From the NCBI RefSeq assembly GCF_007748175.1, contig NZ_CP037422.1, forward strand, positions 2,563,231 to 2,627,230: 64,000 bases of DNA, written 5' to 3'. The notes beneath the pieces are model-generated. The model was not told the DNA's origin. It was given only the letters and a program-made list of their open reading frames with translations, and did not search any database. Below, in pieces: positions 26,107 through 34,090 of the stretch. The stretch comes from Gimesia aquarii (GTDB taxonomy: Bacteria > Planctomycetota > Planctomycetia > Planctomycetales > Planctomycetaceae). The stretch's first letter is position 1; the number at the start of each line of letters is the position of its first letter. The translations under genes and the position numbers were made by a program.

Positions 26107-26853
26107 TCATTTCCCTTTAGTGTGAACGGATAAAGAAACAGAATTACGCGCCACAGGCATCTTAAGCAACAGTGGCACGCGTACGTGTGGCATCCATTTG
26201 CTGGTTGTTGAAACAGAAACATATGCAGGTTCAGACAACAAACTGTCCGCTTTCCCCACAATCGATTTTGGGGTTAAAATAATTTTTGTGCGTGAACCGG
26301 TTTCCTTCGAAATACTGATGTCGATTAACGAGCTTGTACAGTTCACTTGCGTCACAGAAACTTCTGGATCGTAGTTTGATTGACAGACAATCTCCACAGG
26401 TTTTTCTTCATCCATATCGATGGTGATAGACTTTGGGCTTAGTGAAATATGTGGCAACACCTTAGCACGCGTTGACAATGAAATCTCGCCAGTGCCACCT
26501 GAGTATTTATAGGGGATTAACACTAATGTCTGTAGATCCCCACCATTACTTCCACCTTTAAACTCAGCCGTCGCTTGCACGCTTCCACCTGGAGGCAGAA
26601 CTTGCTGTGGTATTACGACTTTAGTACAGGTGCAAGAGGTCTTGGGTTCAAGCAGTGTCACTTCGAGGTTACTTTGATTAGTAATGCTAAAATCTCCAGT
26701 AAATGGAGCTTGGGTTACTTCCCCGACATCTAGCAATTCTGGTGACACGGAAACTCTAGTACTAGGAGGAGGGGTTAACCGATACACTGCAAAGTTTGCA
26801 ACTGCAACCACACTGGCTAAACCGATAATATACATAAAGGTATGCTTGGTCAT
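26107..26853 (-). CDS. DUF1573-type membrane-anchored protein (module A)
   Basis: 248 residues. An N-terminal membrane helix (about 7-24) is followed by a DUF1573/ASH-like immunoglobulin domain: L-L-D-V-G-E-V, F-S-I-T-N-Q-S-N, then the hallmark T-S-C-T-C-T (Cys74, Cys76) and V-L-P-P-G-G-S-V. A second beta domain follows to the end. The family is extracytoplasmic and of unknown role. The same SCTCT core is in the C39 fusion at 30647. It is the first gene of module A and ends 3 bases before the Cys-rich start, so the two are one transcript. A GGGGG ribosome site is present. Confidence 0.8.
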   Translation of the reverse strand: MTKHTFMYIIGLASVVAVANFAVYRLTPPPSTRVSVSPELLDVGEVTQAPFTGDFSITNQSNLEVTLLEPKTSCTCTKVVIPQQVLPPGGSVQATAEFKGGSNGGDLQTLVLIPYKYSGGTGEISLSTRAKVLPHISLSPKSITIDMDEEKPVEIVCQSNYDPEVSVTQVNCTSSLIDISISKETGSRTKIILTPKSIVGKADSLLSEPAYVSVSTTSKWMPHVRVPLLLKMPVARNSVSLSVHTKGK

Positions 26854-27323
26854 ATTGCCCCCTTATTTATAACCACACCAGTTATAAAGTTGACAAAAAA
26901 ACTCAACTAGGTGGGGTGACAAATAGCACATGTAAATATATGTGACTAATGACATCATTATAATAAATAAAAAAATGTACAATAGATACAAAACAACAAT
27001 TTTGTAAAATAATAATATTAATACTTATTTTATTAAAAAAATAAAGGTTCAGACAAAAAGGTGTCAGCGACGAATGTCACTGCCGTTTGTATGGTAAGGA
27101 TTTCCGTTCATACGACCGCCTTTCGTTCTTTATGGTAATGGTACCTGGGCATTTTCATGAGTATCGTTATTGTGGGTCGGCGTTTATTGGCTCTGCGTTC
27201 GACTCATCCCTTGCGATGTCCTGCGCGTTCGCTACAGGGGATCTGTTGTCCTAATGTTGCCAGTTCTTGGTCGCGCCGACCACCGCACACAGCAGCCAGT
27301 TGGTTGCTAACATTTGTTGTGTG
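26854..27323. other. AT-rich intergenic region upstream of module A
   Basis: About 470 bases without a credible gene. The first 200 are very AT-rich (runs of A and T, ATTATAATAAATAA). A weak minus-strand promoter is possible (TTGTCA at 26891-26896, TTATAA at 26867-26872, spacer 18), but it leaves a very short leader. The GC-richer part, 27060-27320, has no coding signal and could be decayed sequence. Confidence 0.4.
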
Positions 27324-27360
27324 GGAGGACTAAAAAGGGGTCAGACCCCCATACAGTCTG
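27324..27360. repeat. GGGGTCAGACCCC element, copy 5
   Basis: GGAGGACTAAAAA, the palindrome, CCCATAC and AGTCTG. Here the element is separated from the HExxH leader by about 350 bases that hold a short reading frame (27367-27642). In copies 2 and 3 the two are joined directly. Confidence 0.8.
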
Positions 27361-27366
27361 TTCAGG

Positions 27367-27642
27367 ATGGGAGTTGGGAAGTTTTTGGATGCTCCATTTG
27401 ACCCACCAACTCACTGGTTACCCATCGTCAAGCGTACCATTGAGGCTTCTGACCTCTCCAGCGGTACACACTGGTTTCGCTGCTACTACGCGCAGTTTGA
27501 TAACAAGCCATCTGCGATAGAGGTGTTACTAGACAACAATGACTGGGTCCCGATAATTGAGACGATATCTGACATTGATTGGCCTGCTTCCAATGATTTT
27601 TACAGTGTACGAGTCTTTGCCGTAATCCAAGACCACAAATAA
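27367..27642 (+). CDS. Small hypothetical protein or 3' gene remnant
   Basis: 91 residues starting 7 bases after the element, with no ribosome site at proper spacing. The sequence is protein-like (HWLPIVKRTIEASDLSSGTH, then SVRVFAVIQ) and fits a soluble beta-rich domain. It may be the 3' end of a longer gene whose beginning was replaced by the element. No family recognised. Confidence 0.4.
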   Translation: MGVGKFLDAPFDPPTHWLPIVKRTIEASDLSSGTHWFRCYYAQFDNKPSAIEVLLDNNDWVPIIETISDIDWPASNDFYSVRVFAVIQDHK

Positions 27643-27753
27643 TCATGTCACGAATGAGAAAGAGTGCAGATTCTATACTAACTGTCTGATGAGTTTTTTC
27701 GGCAGCAAATATAAACAACACTATGCAGTCGAATGAAAAGTGATCCATAACCG

Positions 27754-28182
27754 ATGAGGGTGCAACCGATGAATCGCATTGTTTTTCTAGCTCGGGTATT
27801 ATGGGCGTCACCGAATACGCTTCTCGGTCTGGTCATCGGTGGCGTTGGAATGTGTTTCGGCGGACGGGCGCGAATTTGTGGTCGCGCGATCGAGTTTTAC
27901 GGCGGCGGCACAAAGTGGTTCGTACAACGACTACCGCACGGCCAATTCACACTCGCGCTGACACTCGGCCATACAATCCTTGGTCAAACGGAAGCCTCTC
28001 TGGACATTTCACGCAAACATGAAACCGTCCACATCCTGCAGTATGAGCGTTGGGGACCCTTTCTTTTGCCTGCCTATTTTCTTTCGTCACTCTACATGTG
28101 GCTAATCGGTCGGCGTTTCTATCGCGATAATCCATTCGAGCGCGAAGCATATGATGCCGATGGTGGAGAGCATAATTTGTAA
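27754..28182 (+). CDS. HExxH-motif membrane protein, copy 2
   Basis: 142 residues, 93% identical to copy 1 at 22600. Eight of the ten differences fall in the first 50 residues; residues 51-140 differ only at position 80. HETVH, the following QYERWG and NPFEREAYD are intact. The 45-base leader (CAACACTATGCAGTCG and on) is shared with copy 1 and the truncated copy. The near-identical 3' part suggests recent duplication or gene conversion. Function unknown. A zinc-dependent peptidase-like role is inference. Confidence 0.8.
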   Translation: MRVQPMNRIVFLARVLWASPNTLLGLVIGGVGMCFGGRARICGRAIEFYGGGTKWFVQRLPHGQFTLALTLGHTILGQTEASLDISRKHETVHILQYERWGPFLLPAYFLSSLYMWLIGRRFYRDNPFEREAYDADGGEHNL

Positions 28183-28291
28183 GTCAGTACTGCAATTCAT
28201 TTTAGCATTGACCATTCTAAATCGCATCACAATATCTATACACTTCACATAGTATCTTTTCGGTCATACTGTTATTTTGTGAATAATTATG

Positions 28292-28325
28292 TTGACAAAT
28301 AATCATAATGTCGGTTTGCTATATA
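28292..28325 (+). promoter_or_regulatory. Weak promoter candidate for module B
   Basis: TTGACA at 28292-28297 and TATATA at 28320-28325, preceded by TGC. The spacer is 22 bases, too long for a standard sigma-70 promoter. It is the only -35-like match in the AT-rich 200 bases before the Cys-rich genes. AAGGAG stands 6 bases before the first start codon. Confidence 0.25.
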
Positions 28326-28393
28326 CGTAGTGGATATTCATATCAAAGTAGGGGTTTTTTGTATTTTAAACTCACTTAAAAAAGGAGTAAAGA

Positions 28394-28849
28394 ATGAGAG
28401 CACAAACTTTGAGTTCAAATCTGTTCAAGTCTTTAGGCACGGCAATGGTTGTAGGCACCATTGCAATAACTGCTCAAATGGTGAATGGTCAGCCCCAGCC
28501 TCTTTCACTTGACCAATTACAGGCGGTCACTGGAGGCGGTGACTGTGAGGGTTGTAAGTCTAACGAAACAGTATGCAGAAATGCGAATGACGAAACGTGT
28601 ACTCCTGCAAGTACCGCAGGTAAGTTTCAAAAAATTGTATACACTGGTCAAGACGCACAAGTAGAGGTGACGGATAAAGATTCAGGTATTGAGGATGCCG
28701 TAGCAAACACGCCAGAAGACTGTAATGAAAAATGGACGGGTTGCGACAAAGTTAACGGCTCGTGTGTCAACTGTGAAACAACTTCAACAAGTTCAACAGT
28801 TAATTCAAACTGCCATGCTAATGACCCTACAGCATGCCCAGCAAGTTGA
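28394..28849 (+). CDS. Double-glycine-leader cysteine-rich exported protein 1 (module B)
   Basis: 151 residues. An N-terminal hydrophobic helix (about 14-31) ending ...VNGQ looks like a Sec signal. Next comes PLSLDQLQAVTGGG (36-49), a close match to the double-glycine leader of bacteriocin-type prepeptides (LS-x-x-x-L-x-x-V-x-GG). The roughly 100-residue remainder holds ten cysteines at 51, 54, 61, 69, 110, 117, 124, 127, 140, 148, and ends CPAS. It is the first gene of module B, behind an AAGGAG site. The expected product is a disulfide-bonded secreted peptide. Whether it is toxin, signal, adhesin or structural is unknown. Confidence 0.8.
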   Translation: MRAQTLSSNLFKSLGTAMVVGTIAITAQMVNGQPQPLSLDQLQAVTGGGDCEGCKSNETVCRNANDETCTPASTAGKFQKIVYTGQDAQVEVTDKDSGIEDAVANTPEDCNEKWTGCDKVNGSCVNCETTSTSSTVNSNCHANDPTACPAS

Positions 28850-28900
28850 GAATAGCTGAAGGACATTTGCATTTTCATTTAGTCTAAACAGGAACAAAAA

Positions 28901-29362
28901 ATGAACATTCGAAACTGGAACTTTAATCTGTTTAATGTTGTAAGTGGTGCCGCACTGGTAGTGCTGGCTATGACTATCAGTACACAATTAGCGAGCGGTC
29001 AACCGCAGCCGCTTTCATTTGAGCAACTGCATGCCATTACTGGTGGTGGTGATTGTGAAACATGTACAGTTAGAACTACAACTTGCAAAACGGCAAATCT
29101 TACAACTTGTAAAAAAGAAACTCCTACTTCGCAAAAGTATTCAAAAGTTGTATGGACGGGCCAAGATGAGAAACATGTAAATACGGGGCAGGCTTCTGGT
29201 AGAGTTGATTATGAGGCGAATACTCCAGATACCTGTTTTACACAGTGGTCAGACTGTGACAAAGTCAACGGCTCGTGTGTTAACTGTGAGACGACTTCAA
29301 CTTCGACAGATGTTAACACAAAGTGTCTCTTAGTAGACAGTGATCTTTGTCCGGCTAGTTAA
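28901..29362 (+). CDS. Double-glycine-leader cysteine-rich exported protein 2 (module B)
   Basis: 153 residues, a paralogue of the preceding gene. It has the same Sec-type helix, PLSFEQLHAITGGG (37-50), and ten cysteines at 52, 55, 62, 70, 112, 119, 126, 129, 142, 150. That is the same spacing to within two residues, and the block DKVNGSCVNCETTSTS is identical. The ends PAS and CPAS also match. Between the conserved blocks the two differ strongly, as is usual for tandem secreted peptides under diversifying pressure (inference). 51 bases separate the two genes. Confidence 0.8.
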   Translation: MNIRNWNFNLFNVVSGAALVVLAMTISTQLASGQPQPLSFEQLHAITGGGDCETCTVRTTTCKTANLTTCKKETPTSQKYSKVVWTGQDEKHVNTGQASGRVDYEANTPDTCFTQWSDCDKVNGSCVNCETTSTSTDVNTKCLLVDSDLCPAS

Positions 29363-29487
29363 TCAAGATAGTAGTTGTGTGAATGACATGACTGCTACAG
29401 CTTTAAATTCCGGTGGCTGTCGAAGCTGGATGTTTTTCGAGAACCAAAATTACTTTGATCTAAACTCGTTAAAAGGTTCTTATTCTG

Positions 29488-30633
29488 ATGACGAATGAAA
29501 TCTGGCTTCATCGTTTTCGATCCTGCTTTCTTGTTTTGGCTATGATTACTGTTGCTCCAGCTTTTAGTCTGGCGGCAGATGTTCCTTCTCTGAAAGAGCT
29601 ATTGGCTAATATTCAGAGTTACGAGAAATCAATCGAAAACCTGCACTCTGAAACAAAATGGGAAAAACACAAACAAGGACGTTTCCAATTCGAAGATGTC
29701 GTGACTCATTACAGGGACGAGTTAGGTCGCATGCGAGCGATTGTCTCACACATCGCGATCTCAAACGAATCAGGCGAACGAGTTGCTCCTGAAAAGAAGT
29801 CTAATGAGCTGCTGTTTGATGGCGAAAAAACCGTCTCTCTCGATTACTATCCAGGTCGTGTGACAGCCACCGGTTTTAAAACAGAAAAAGAAGTACCCCA
29901 GGATGATCTTGGTTACCGCACAGCCCAAATCTTTGAAGGGATGTGGCCACCAAAAGTAGGTCCACGCACGATTCGCAATGCTTTGTTTTATGGTTTTGGA
30001 TCCTGTCTGGACTGGATGAAAGAAGTTGAGGATGGGAAAGCGAAAGGGAAAGTGGTTTCTCTTGACGATGAGGGAAAGCTGTTCGAATTCATATATGAAC
30101 CACCCGATAACTCGGTTGTAAAACGATTTAAAGTCTTAATTGATGCCAGCCGTGGTTGGATTGTCACTCGTATTCTGGGGCTGGGTGATACGGATGATGA
30201 AGTCCTATACAAACGAGAAACAGAATACTCTCAACTCAAGAATGGATTATGGGCTGCAAAAAGCGGAGTAGAGCAAAGCTGGACGAAAGGCGAAAAGAAA
30301 CCGTCGGTTGAAACCCATTTCACTGTCCAGAAAGTGGCATTGAATGATGAAGATTTCGACGAGTCGGTCTTCGACATTGTTCTGCTTCCCAAAACAGCCG
30401 TATCTGACCTACGGTATAGCGTCAATTACCGTGTTGGTCAGGAAAAGGTGTTTGACGATGATCTGGCTCAACTTGCGGAAGAAGCCAAGTTGGCCGAGGA
30501 ATTAGGGCTGGCTCAGACACCAATTGCTAAGACTCCAAAAACATCGAGACTGATGTGGTTAATATTGGTGAACGTTGGCGTTCTGGCTGTGGTAGTATTC
30601 TTCGTATTTAGTCGTCGCACAAAGAAAACTTAG
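29488..30633 (+). CDS. LolA-like exported protein with C-terminal anchor (module B)
   Basis: 381 residues. Signal peptide to about Ala30 (FSLAAD), then a roughly 320-residue extracytoplasmic domain rich in beta strands and charged residues, then a C-terminal membrane helix (about 355-375) and a basic tail SRRTKKT. The build is like 24233-25402 of module A, with the related LPKTAVSDL motif before the C-terminal part. It sits between the Cys-rich genes and the C39 fusion, 13 bases from the latter, so they are one transcript. It could hold or carry a lipid or peptide partner at the membrane (inference). Confidence 0.7.
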   Translation: MTNEIWLHRFRSCFLVLAMITVAPAFSLAADVPSLKELLANIQSYEKSIENLHSETKWEKHKQGRFQFEDVVTHYRDELGRMRAIVSHIAISNESGERVAPEKKSNELLFDGEKTVSLDYYPGRVTATGFKTEKEVPQDDLGYRTAQIFEGMWPPKVGPRTIRNALFYGFGSCLDWMKEVEDGKAKGKVVSLDDEGKLFEFIYEPPDNSVVKRFKVLIDASRGWIVTRILGLGDTDDEVLYKRETEYSQLKNGLWAAKSGVEQSWTKGEKKPSVETHFTVQKVALNDEDFDESVFDIVLLPKTAVSDLRYSVNYRVGQEKVFDDDLAQLAEEAKLAEELGLAQTPIAKTPKTSRLMWLILVNVGVLAVVVFFVFSRRTKKT

Positions 30634-30646
30634 CAGGATCGAATTT

Positions 30647-32221
30647 ATGTCCGGTCTCATCCCCTTGATTGTACTATGCGCGGCCTCTAATACCGGAGAC
30701 GTTTTAGATTCTGCCCCCTACTGGCTGGACACACGTCGTGCCTGTGGTCCTCTCTGCCTGTCGTTTCTTGACAAATATTACGGGGGGACAAGCTCGTATA
30801 CTGAGATCGCAAAACAGAGCCCACCCGGTCCCGGTGGAACGAATCTGTCTAAACTATCAGAAGTAGCCGAGCAGCTTGGTTATTACACTCTGGGATTTGA
30901 ATCGAACACGGAGAATTTGAAGCGTTTAAAGTGGCCTGCCATTATCCATCTCAATGCGCGTGATTTAACTCCCAAGCCAGGAACCGTGCCTACAACCCAC
31001 TTTGTCGTCGTTCATGGCTGGAATGAAACGAAAGGACAATTCGCAGTGTTTGATCCGCCATCAAAGTATATCAATGTGACAGAAGAATGGATTTCAGATC
31101 GTTTTTCCGGAGCAGGTTTAATCGTTTCAAACGAGCCCATTGGTTCTTTTGAGCAGGCATTCAAGCCCGGTTCCATCTGGTCGTCATGGCTTCCTGAACT
31201 CTTCACACTTGTCTTTGCTTCGAGTGCTCTAATCTGGATAGGATGGCGGCCAAAGCGAAATAAAAGTCGTGTCCTGGCTACAGCTTCCCTGCTGCTTTTG
31301 CTTTGTGGCTGTGCTGCAGAAGCACCAAACGAGAATCCTTATCATGTTGATAAAGGCGAAGTCAGACCGGGAACTACCATTTACCACACGTTCAAAGTCG
31401 TTAATACTCAGAATGAACCCGTTCGATACACGGACTTTGTTGGTTCATGCACTTGCACTAACACCCTGTTAGGTGGAATGCCCCTCCTGGTAAAACCAGG
31501 AGAATTTGCAGAGGCCAAAGTAGAAGTACCCATTGAGAAAAACTCTAAAGACCAGAGATTATTACGCACCTTTTATCTGACTACCGATTCGAAAGATCCA
31601 GAATTCCGCAAAATCACGTTATTGCTGAATGCCGATGTGCGGGGTTTGGTCTCCCCGATCCCACAGCGAATCATGTTTGGCAATCTTTCTACCAAACCAG
31701 ATGTGTCTAAACAGTTGACTGTGATTGAACGAGAACCGGGAGTGCTTAAAACCTTTCAGTCAGTGTCTACGGACCATAGTGGTGTCGTTGTTAAGCGCGA
31801 AGAGTCTTCAGCAGATTTACTGTTATTTAATGTAACGCTCGGTGATCACCTGTCGGCAGGTCTGTTATCGGCCAATATCATACTCACTTTCGACAACGAT
31901 GATATTCAGGATGTCAAGATTCCCGTCTTAGCTCAAATCAAAAGCGACTTCAAAACGATACCTTCGAAGCTCGTTGTTCGCTCAGGAGCCGGAGAATACA
32001 AAATGCGCGTTTCTTCTCTGAGTGACAAACCAGTGAAGGTACTCAAATACGATTGTCCTGAAGGGGTTTCGCTTGAGGTTAAAGAAGACAATCCGACAAT
32101 TTGCAGTTTGAAAATTTCAGTCTCCCAAGAGCATCTCGCAATGCTTCCCAGTGCGATTACATTACATCTCGATCACCCGGATGAGCAGGAATTAAGAATT
32201 CCAATCACTCGACCAAAGTAA
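30647..32221 (+). CDS. C39 peptidase-like/DUF1573 fusion protein (module B)
   Basis: 524 residues. A short hydrophobic start (residues 3-13) precedes a C39 double-glycine-peptidase-like domain (about 25-160): Cys33 in R-R-A-C-G-P-L-C-L, G-T-N-L-S-K-L, then His118 (THFVVVHGW) and Asp136 (FAVFDPPS), the full triad. A membrane helix (about 182-200) and basic loop RPKRNKSR follow. A second hydrophobic run ends in LLLLLCGC, a lipobox-like motif (Cys222). A DUF1573 domain follows with G-S-C-T-C-T (Cys268, Cys270), and a further beta domain to the end. The inner lipobox suggests fusion of a C39 gene with a lipoprotein gene. There is no ABC transporter domain. The likely substrates are the GG-leader proteins encoded upstream. 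Confidence 0.8.
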   Translation: MSGLIPLIVLCAASNTGDVLDSAPYWLDTRRACGPLCLSFLDKYYGGTSSYTEIAKQSPPGPGGTNLSKLSEVAEQLGYYTLGFESNTENLKRLKWPAIIHLNARDLTPKPGTVPTTHFVVVHGWNETKGQFAVFDPPSKYINVTEEWISDRFSGAGLIVSNEPIGSFEQAFKPGSIWSSWLPELFTLVFASSALIWIGWRPKRNKSRVLATASLLLLLCGCAAEAPNENPYHVDKGEVRPGTTIYHTFKVVNTQNEPVRYTDFVGSCTCTNTLLGGMPLLVKPGEFAEAKVEVPIEKNSKDQRLLRTFYLTTDSKDPEFRKITLLLNADVRGLVSPIPQRIMFGNLSTKPDVSKQLTVIEREPGVLKTFQSVSTDHSGVVVKREESSADLLLFNVTLGDHLSAGLLSANIILTFDNDDIQDVKIPVLAQIKSDFKTIPSKLVVRSGAGEYKMRVSSLSDKPVKVLKYDCPEGVSLEVKEDNPTICSLKISVSQEHLAMLPSAITLHLDHPDEQELRIPITRPK

Positions 32222-32435
32222 GCGGTTGGTAAAGGGTGCAGTCCCTCATGCCAATCCTTCTTAATTTCCGAGAAAAACAGATCAGAATCCCTATAATCAA
32301 GCGACACCCGTACCCCGTTCGAGGTGTTGAATCTATGTCTGGCGATTCCCATACATCAGTGCTTAGATCTCTGCATAATTTAATCAATACTGACGTCACA
32401 GCGACTTTGATGGCGGCTGTGTTGAGAAAGAGGAA

Positions 32436-33449
32436 ATGATGAAGCTTCTGCAACTCGGTCTGTTTCTAAGTGTCTGTCTGCTCTTTTCCGAACGCAGTTC
32501 TGCTCAGGTCGAAAAGTACAATCCTCTGGAAAAAAGTGACAACCGTGCGCAACAGCCGGTTGACATTACCATGCAGGATCAGAAACGAAAACGAGACATT
32601 CCCCTGCGGATTTTTTTACCCGACCAGAAGGAGGCCGCTCCCGTGATCCTCTTCAGCCACGGACTGGGAGGTTCCAGAAACGGCTGCAGTTACCTGGGAA
32701 AGCACTGGTCGAATCGTGGTTATGTTGTCGTTTTTCTACAACATGCCGGCAGTGATGAAGCGGTCTGGAAAACAGTGGCGCGGCGAGAACGACTCAAGGC
32801 ATTGAGAACAGCCGCGAATGTGCAAAATACGCTGGACCGTTATCAGGACGTGAGTGCCGTGTTGGATCAGCTGGCCCGTTGGAATGCCGACGCCAAACAT
32901 CAGTTTCACAAAAAGTTTGACATGCAACGCATCGGCATGTCGGGCCATTCGTATGGCGCGGTCACGACACAGGGCGTCAGCGGACAGTCATTACCACTTG
33001 TAGGAAAGCGTTATACCGATCCTCGTGTCAAAGCAGCAGTCATGTTCAGCCCCAGCTATCGGGGACGGTCGGATCTCAAACAATCATTTGGTCAGGTTTC
33101 CATTCCCTGGATGACGCTGACAGGCACAAAAGATACATCAGTCATAAATGACACCACTGTGGAGGATCGCCGTAAAGTGTATCGCGCCTTACCCGATTCC
33201 ATCGACAAATATGAACTGGTTCTATTTGGTGCTCAGCACTCTGCGTTTACTGATGGACCAGAACGTTTCGGAAAACCCCGCCGGAATCCCCAACATCATC
33301 CGAGAATCCTGGCAGTGACCACTGCCTTCTGGGACACATACCTTCGCCAGAATCAGGATGCCAGCAAATGGTTGCAGGGAAAACAATGCCGCGAACTGCT
33401 TGATTCCGAGGACCAATGGCAGGCTCAGTCTCCCACTAAGAGCGAATAA
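32436..33449 (+). CDS. Secreted alpha/beta hydrolase (PAF-acetylhydrolase/chlorophyllase-like)
   Basis: 337 residues. A signal peptide ends at ...SSAQ, then an alpha/beta hydrolase with FSHGLGGSRNG (oxyanion region) and the nucleophile motif GMSGHSYGA (Ser about 171). A later TGTKD carries the likely acid, and FGAQHSAF the likely His. Similar planctomycete proteins are annotated as dienelactone-hydrolase or platelet-activating-factor acetylhydrolase-like. An ATG ATG pair leaves the start uncertain by one codon. It follows module B by 214 bases with its own ribosome site, so membership in that operon is doubtful. Confidence 0.8.
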   Translation: MMKLLQLGLFLSVCLLFSERSSAQVEKYNPLEKSDNRAQQPVDITMQDQKRKRDIPLRIFLPDQKEAAPVILFSHGLGGSRNGCSYLGKHWSNRGYVVVFLQHAGSDEAVWKTVARRERLKALRTAANVQNTLDRYQDVSAVLDQLARWNADAKHQFHKKFDMQRIGMSGHSYGAVTTQGVSGQSLPLVGKRYTDPRVKAAVMFSPSYRGRSDLKQSFGQVSIPWMTLTGTKDTSVINDTTVEDRRKVYRALPDSIDKYELVLFGAQHSAFTDGPERFGKPRRNPQHHPRILAVTTAFWDTYLRQNQDASKWLQGKQCRELLDSEDQWQAQSPTKSE

Positions 33450-33477
33450 GGGTCAGCCCCACATACAATTTGTTCTT
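33447..33477. repeat. Degenerate GGGGTCAGACCCC element
   Basis: AATAAGGGTCAGCCCC, then CATACAATTTGT, directly after the hydrolase stop. The palindrome is worn but recognisable. Copy 1 also stands just past a stop codon. Confidence 0.45.
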
Positions 33478-33690
33478 CCTGTTGACTGACAGTTTCAGTT
33501 TGGTACGATTTTTATGTCTCTTGCAGTGACCTGTATAAAATTTCTAGCGTCGCTTTTGGCATCATGATTGAATAATAAATAATTTTTTACACGTTTTAAT
33601 ACCTCATGGATATCATATATAGTATCGTACAAGTGAGTAAAAAATTATTTTGAATCGGCAAGTCTACGTGTTAATGCAACTGGGGAACTC

Positions 33691-34017
33691 ATGGCCAAAA
33701 TCACTGGAAAACAAATCGCAAAATCAGTCGTGTTTACGGTCATCGGTGCAGCACCGGGAACAATCTGGTTCTTCAATGCTGGAACGACCCAATCCATTGT
33801 GATCGCTTGCCTCGGCGCATTAGTCGCATTTGGATTATCACTACCTGGAGTTTCTGCGGCACGTGTCGCAGGGGGGACTGTGGGGGTGATCGCCGCTAAC
33901 AATGCGCCACGTCCATTACAGGGCAAAATTATAGATACATTCGTTGGTGAGAACGAATCAACTGAAAACGAACAAAAAACCGACCCAGACAAAGACGCTG
34001 ATTCCTCAAAAAATTAA
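33691..34017 (+). CDS. Small two-helix membrane protein
   Basis: 108 residues. Two hydrophobic segments (about 12-28 and 35-52), then a small Gly/Ala-rich stretch and a highly acidic tail (ENESTENEQKTDPDKDADSS). There is a ribosome site-like GGGG before the ATG. Function unknown. It begins a run of three short genes in the same direction (to 35360) that could be one transcript. Confidence 0.6.
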   Translation: MAKITGKQIAKSVVFTVIGAAPGTIWFFNAGTTQSIVIACLGALVAFGLSLPGVSAARVAGGTVGVIAANNAPRPLQGKIIDTFVGENESTENEQKTDPDKDADSSKN

Positions 34018-34090
34018 GTGGCAGGCCCAGAAAACGATTCCTGACATTTTTTAAATTCTCATCTGTAACGAGATACAAGAATACGCACCA

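Noticed and set aside
22512-27360. Repeated short units, considered as a CRISPR array
   Set aside because: Only five scattered copies, spacing irregular from tens to thousands of bases, palindrome differs from array repeats, and no cas genes.
22469-28393. Insertion sequence or prophage in the repeat-rich region
   Set aside because: No transposase, integrase or phage structural gene and no terminal inverted repeats or target duplications could be found.
30647-32221. Two separate genes (C39 and DUF1573 lipoprotein) instead of a fusion
   Set aside because: The frame is open throughout with no stop at the joint. No clear ribosome site was found before an internal start near the lipobox, so one fused protein is simpler.
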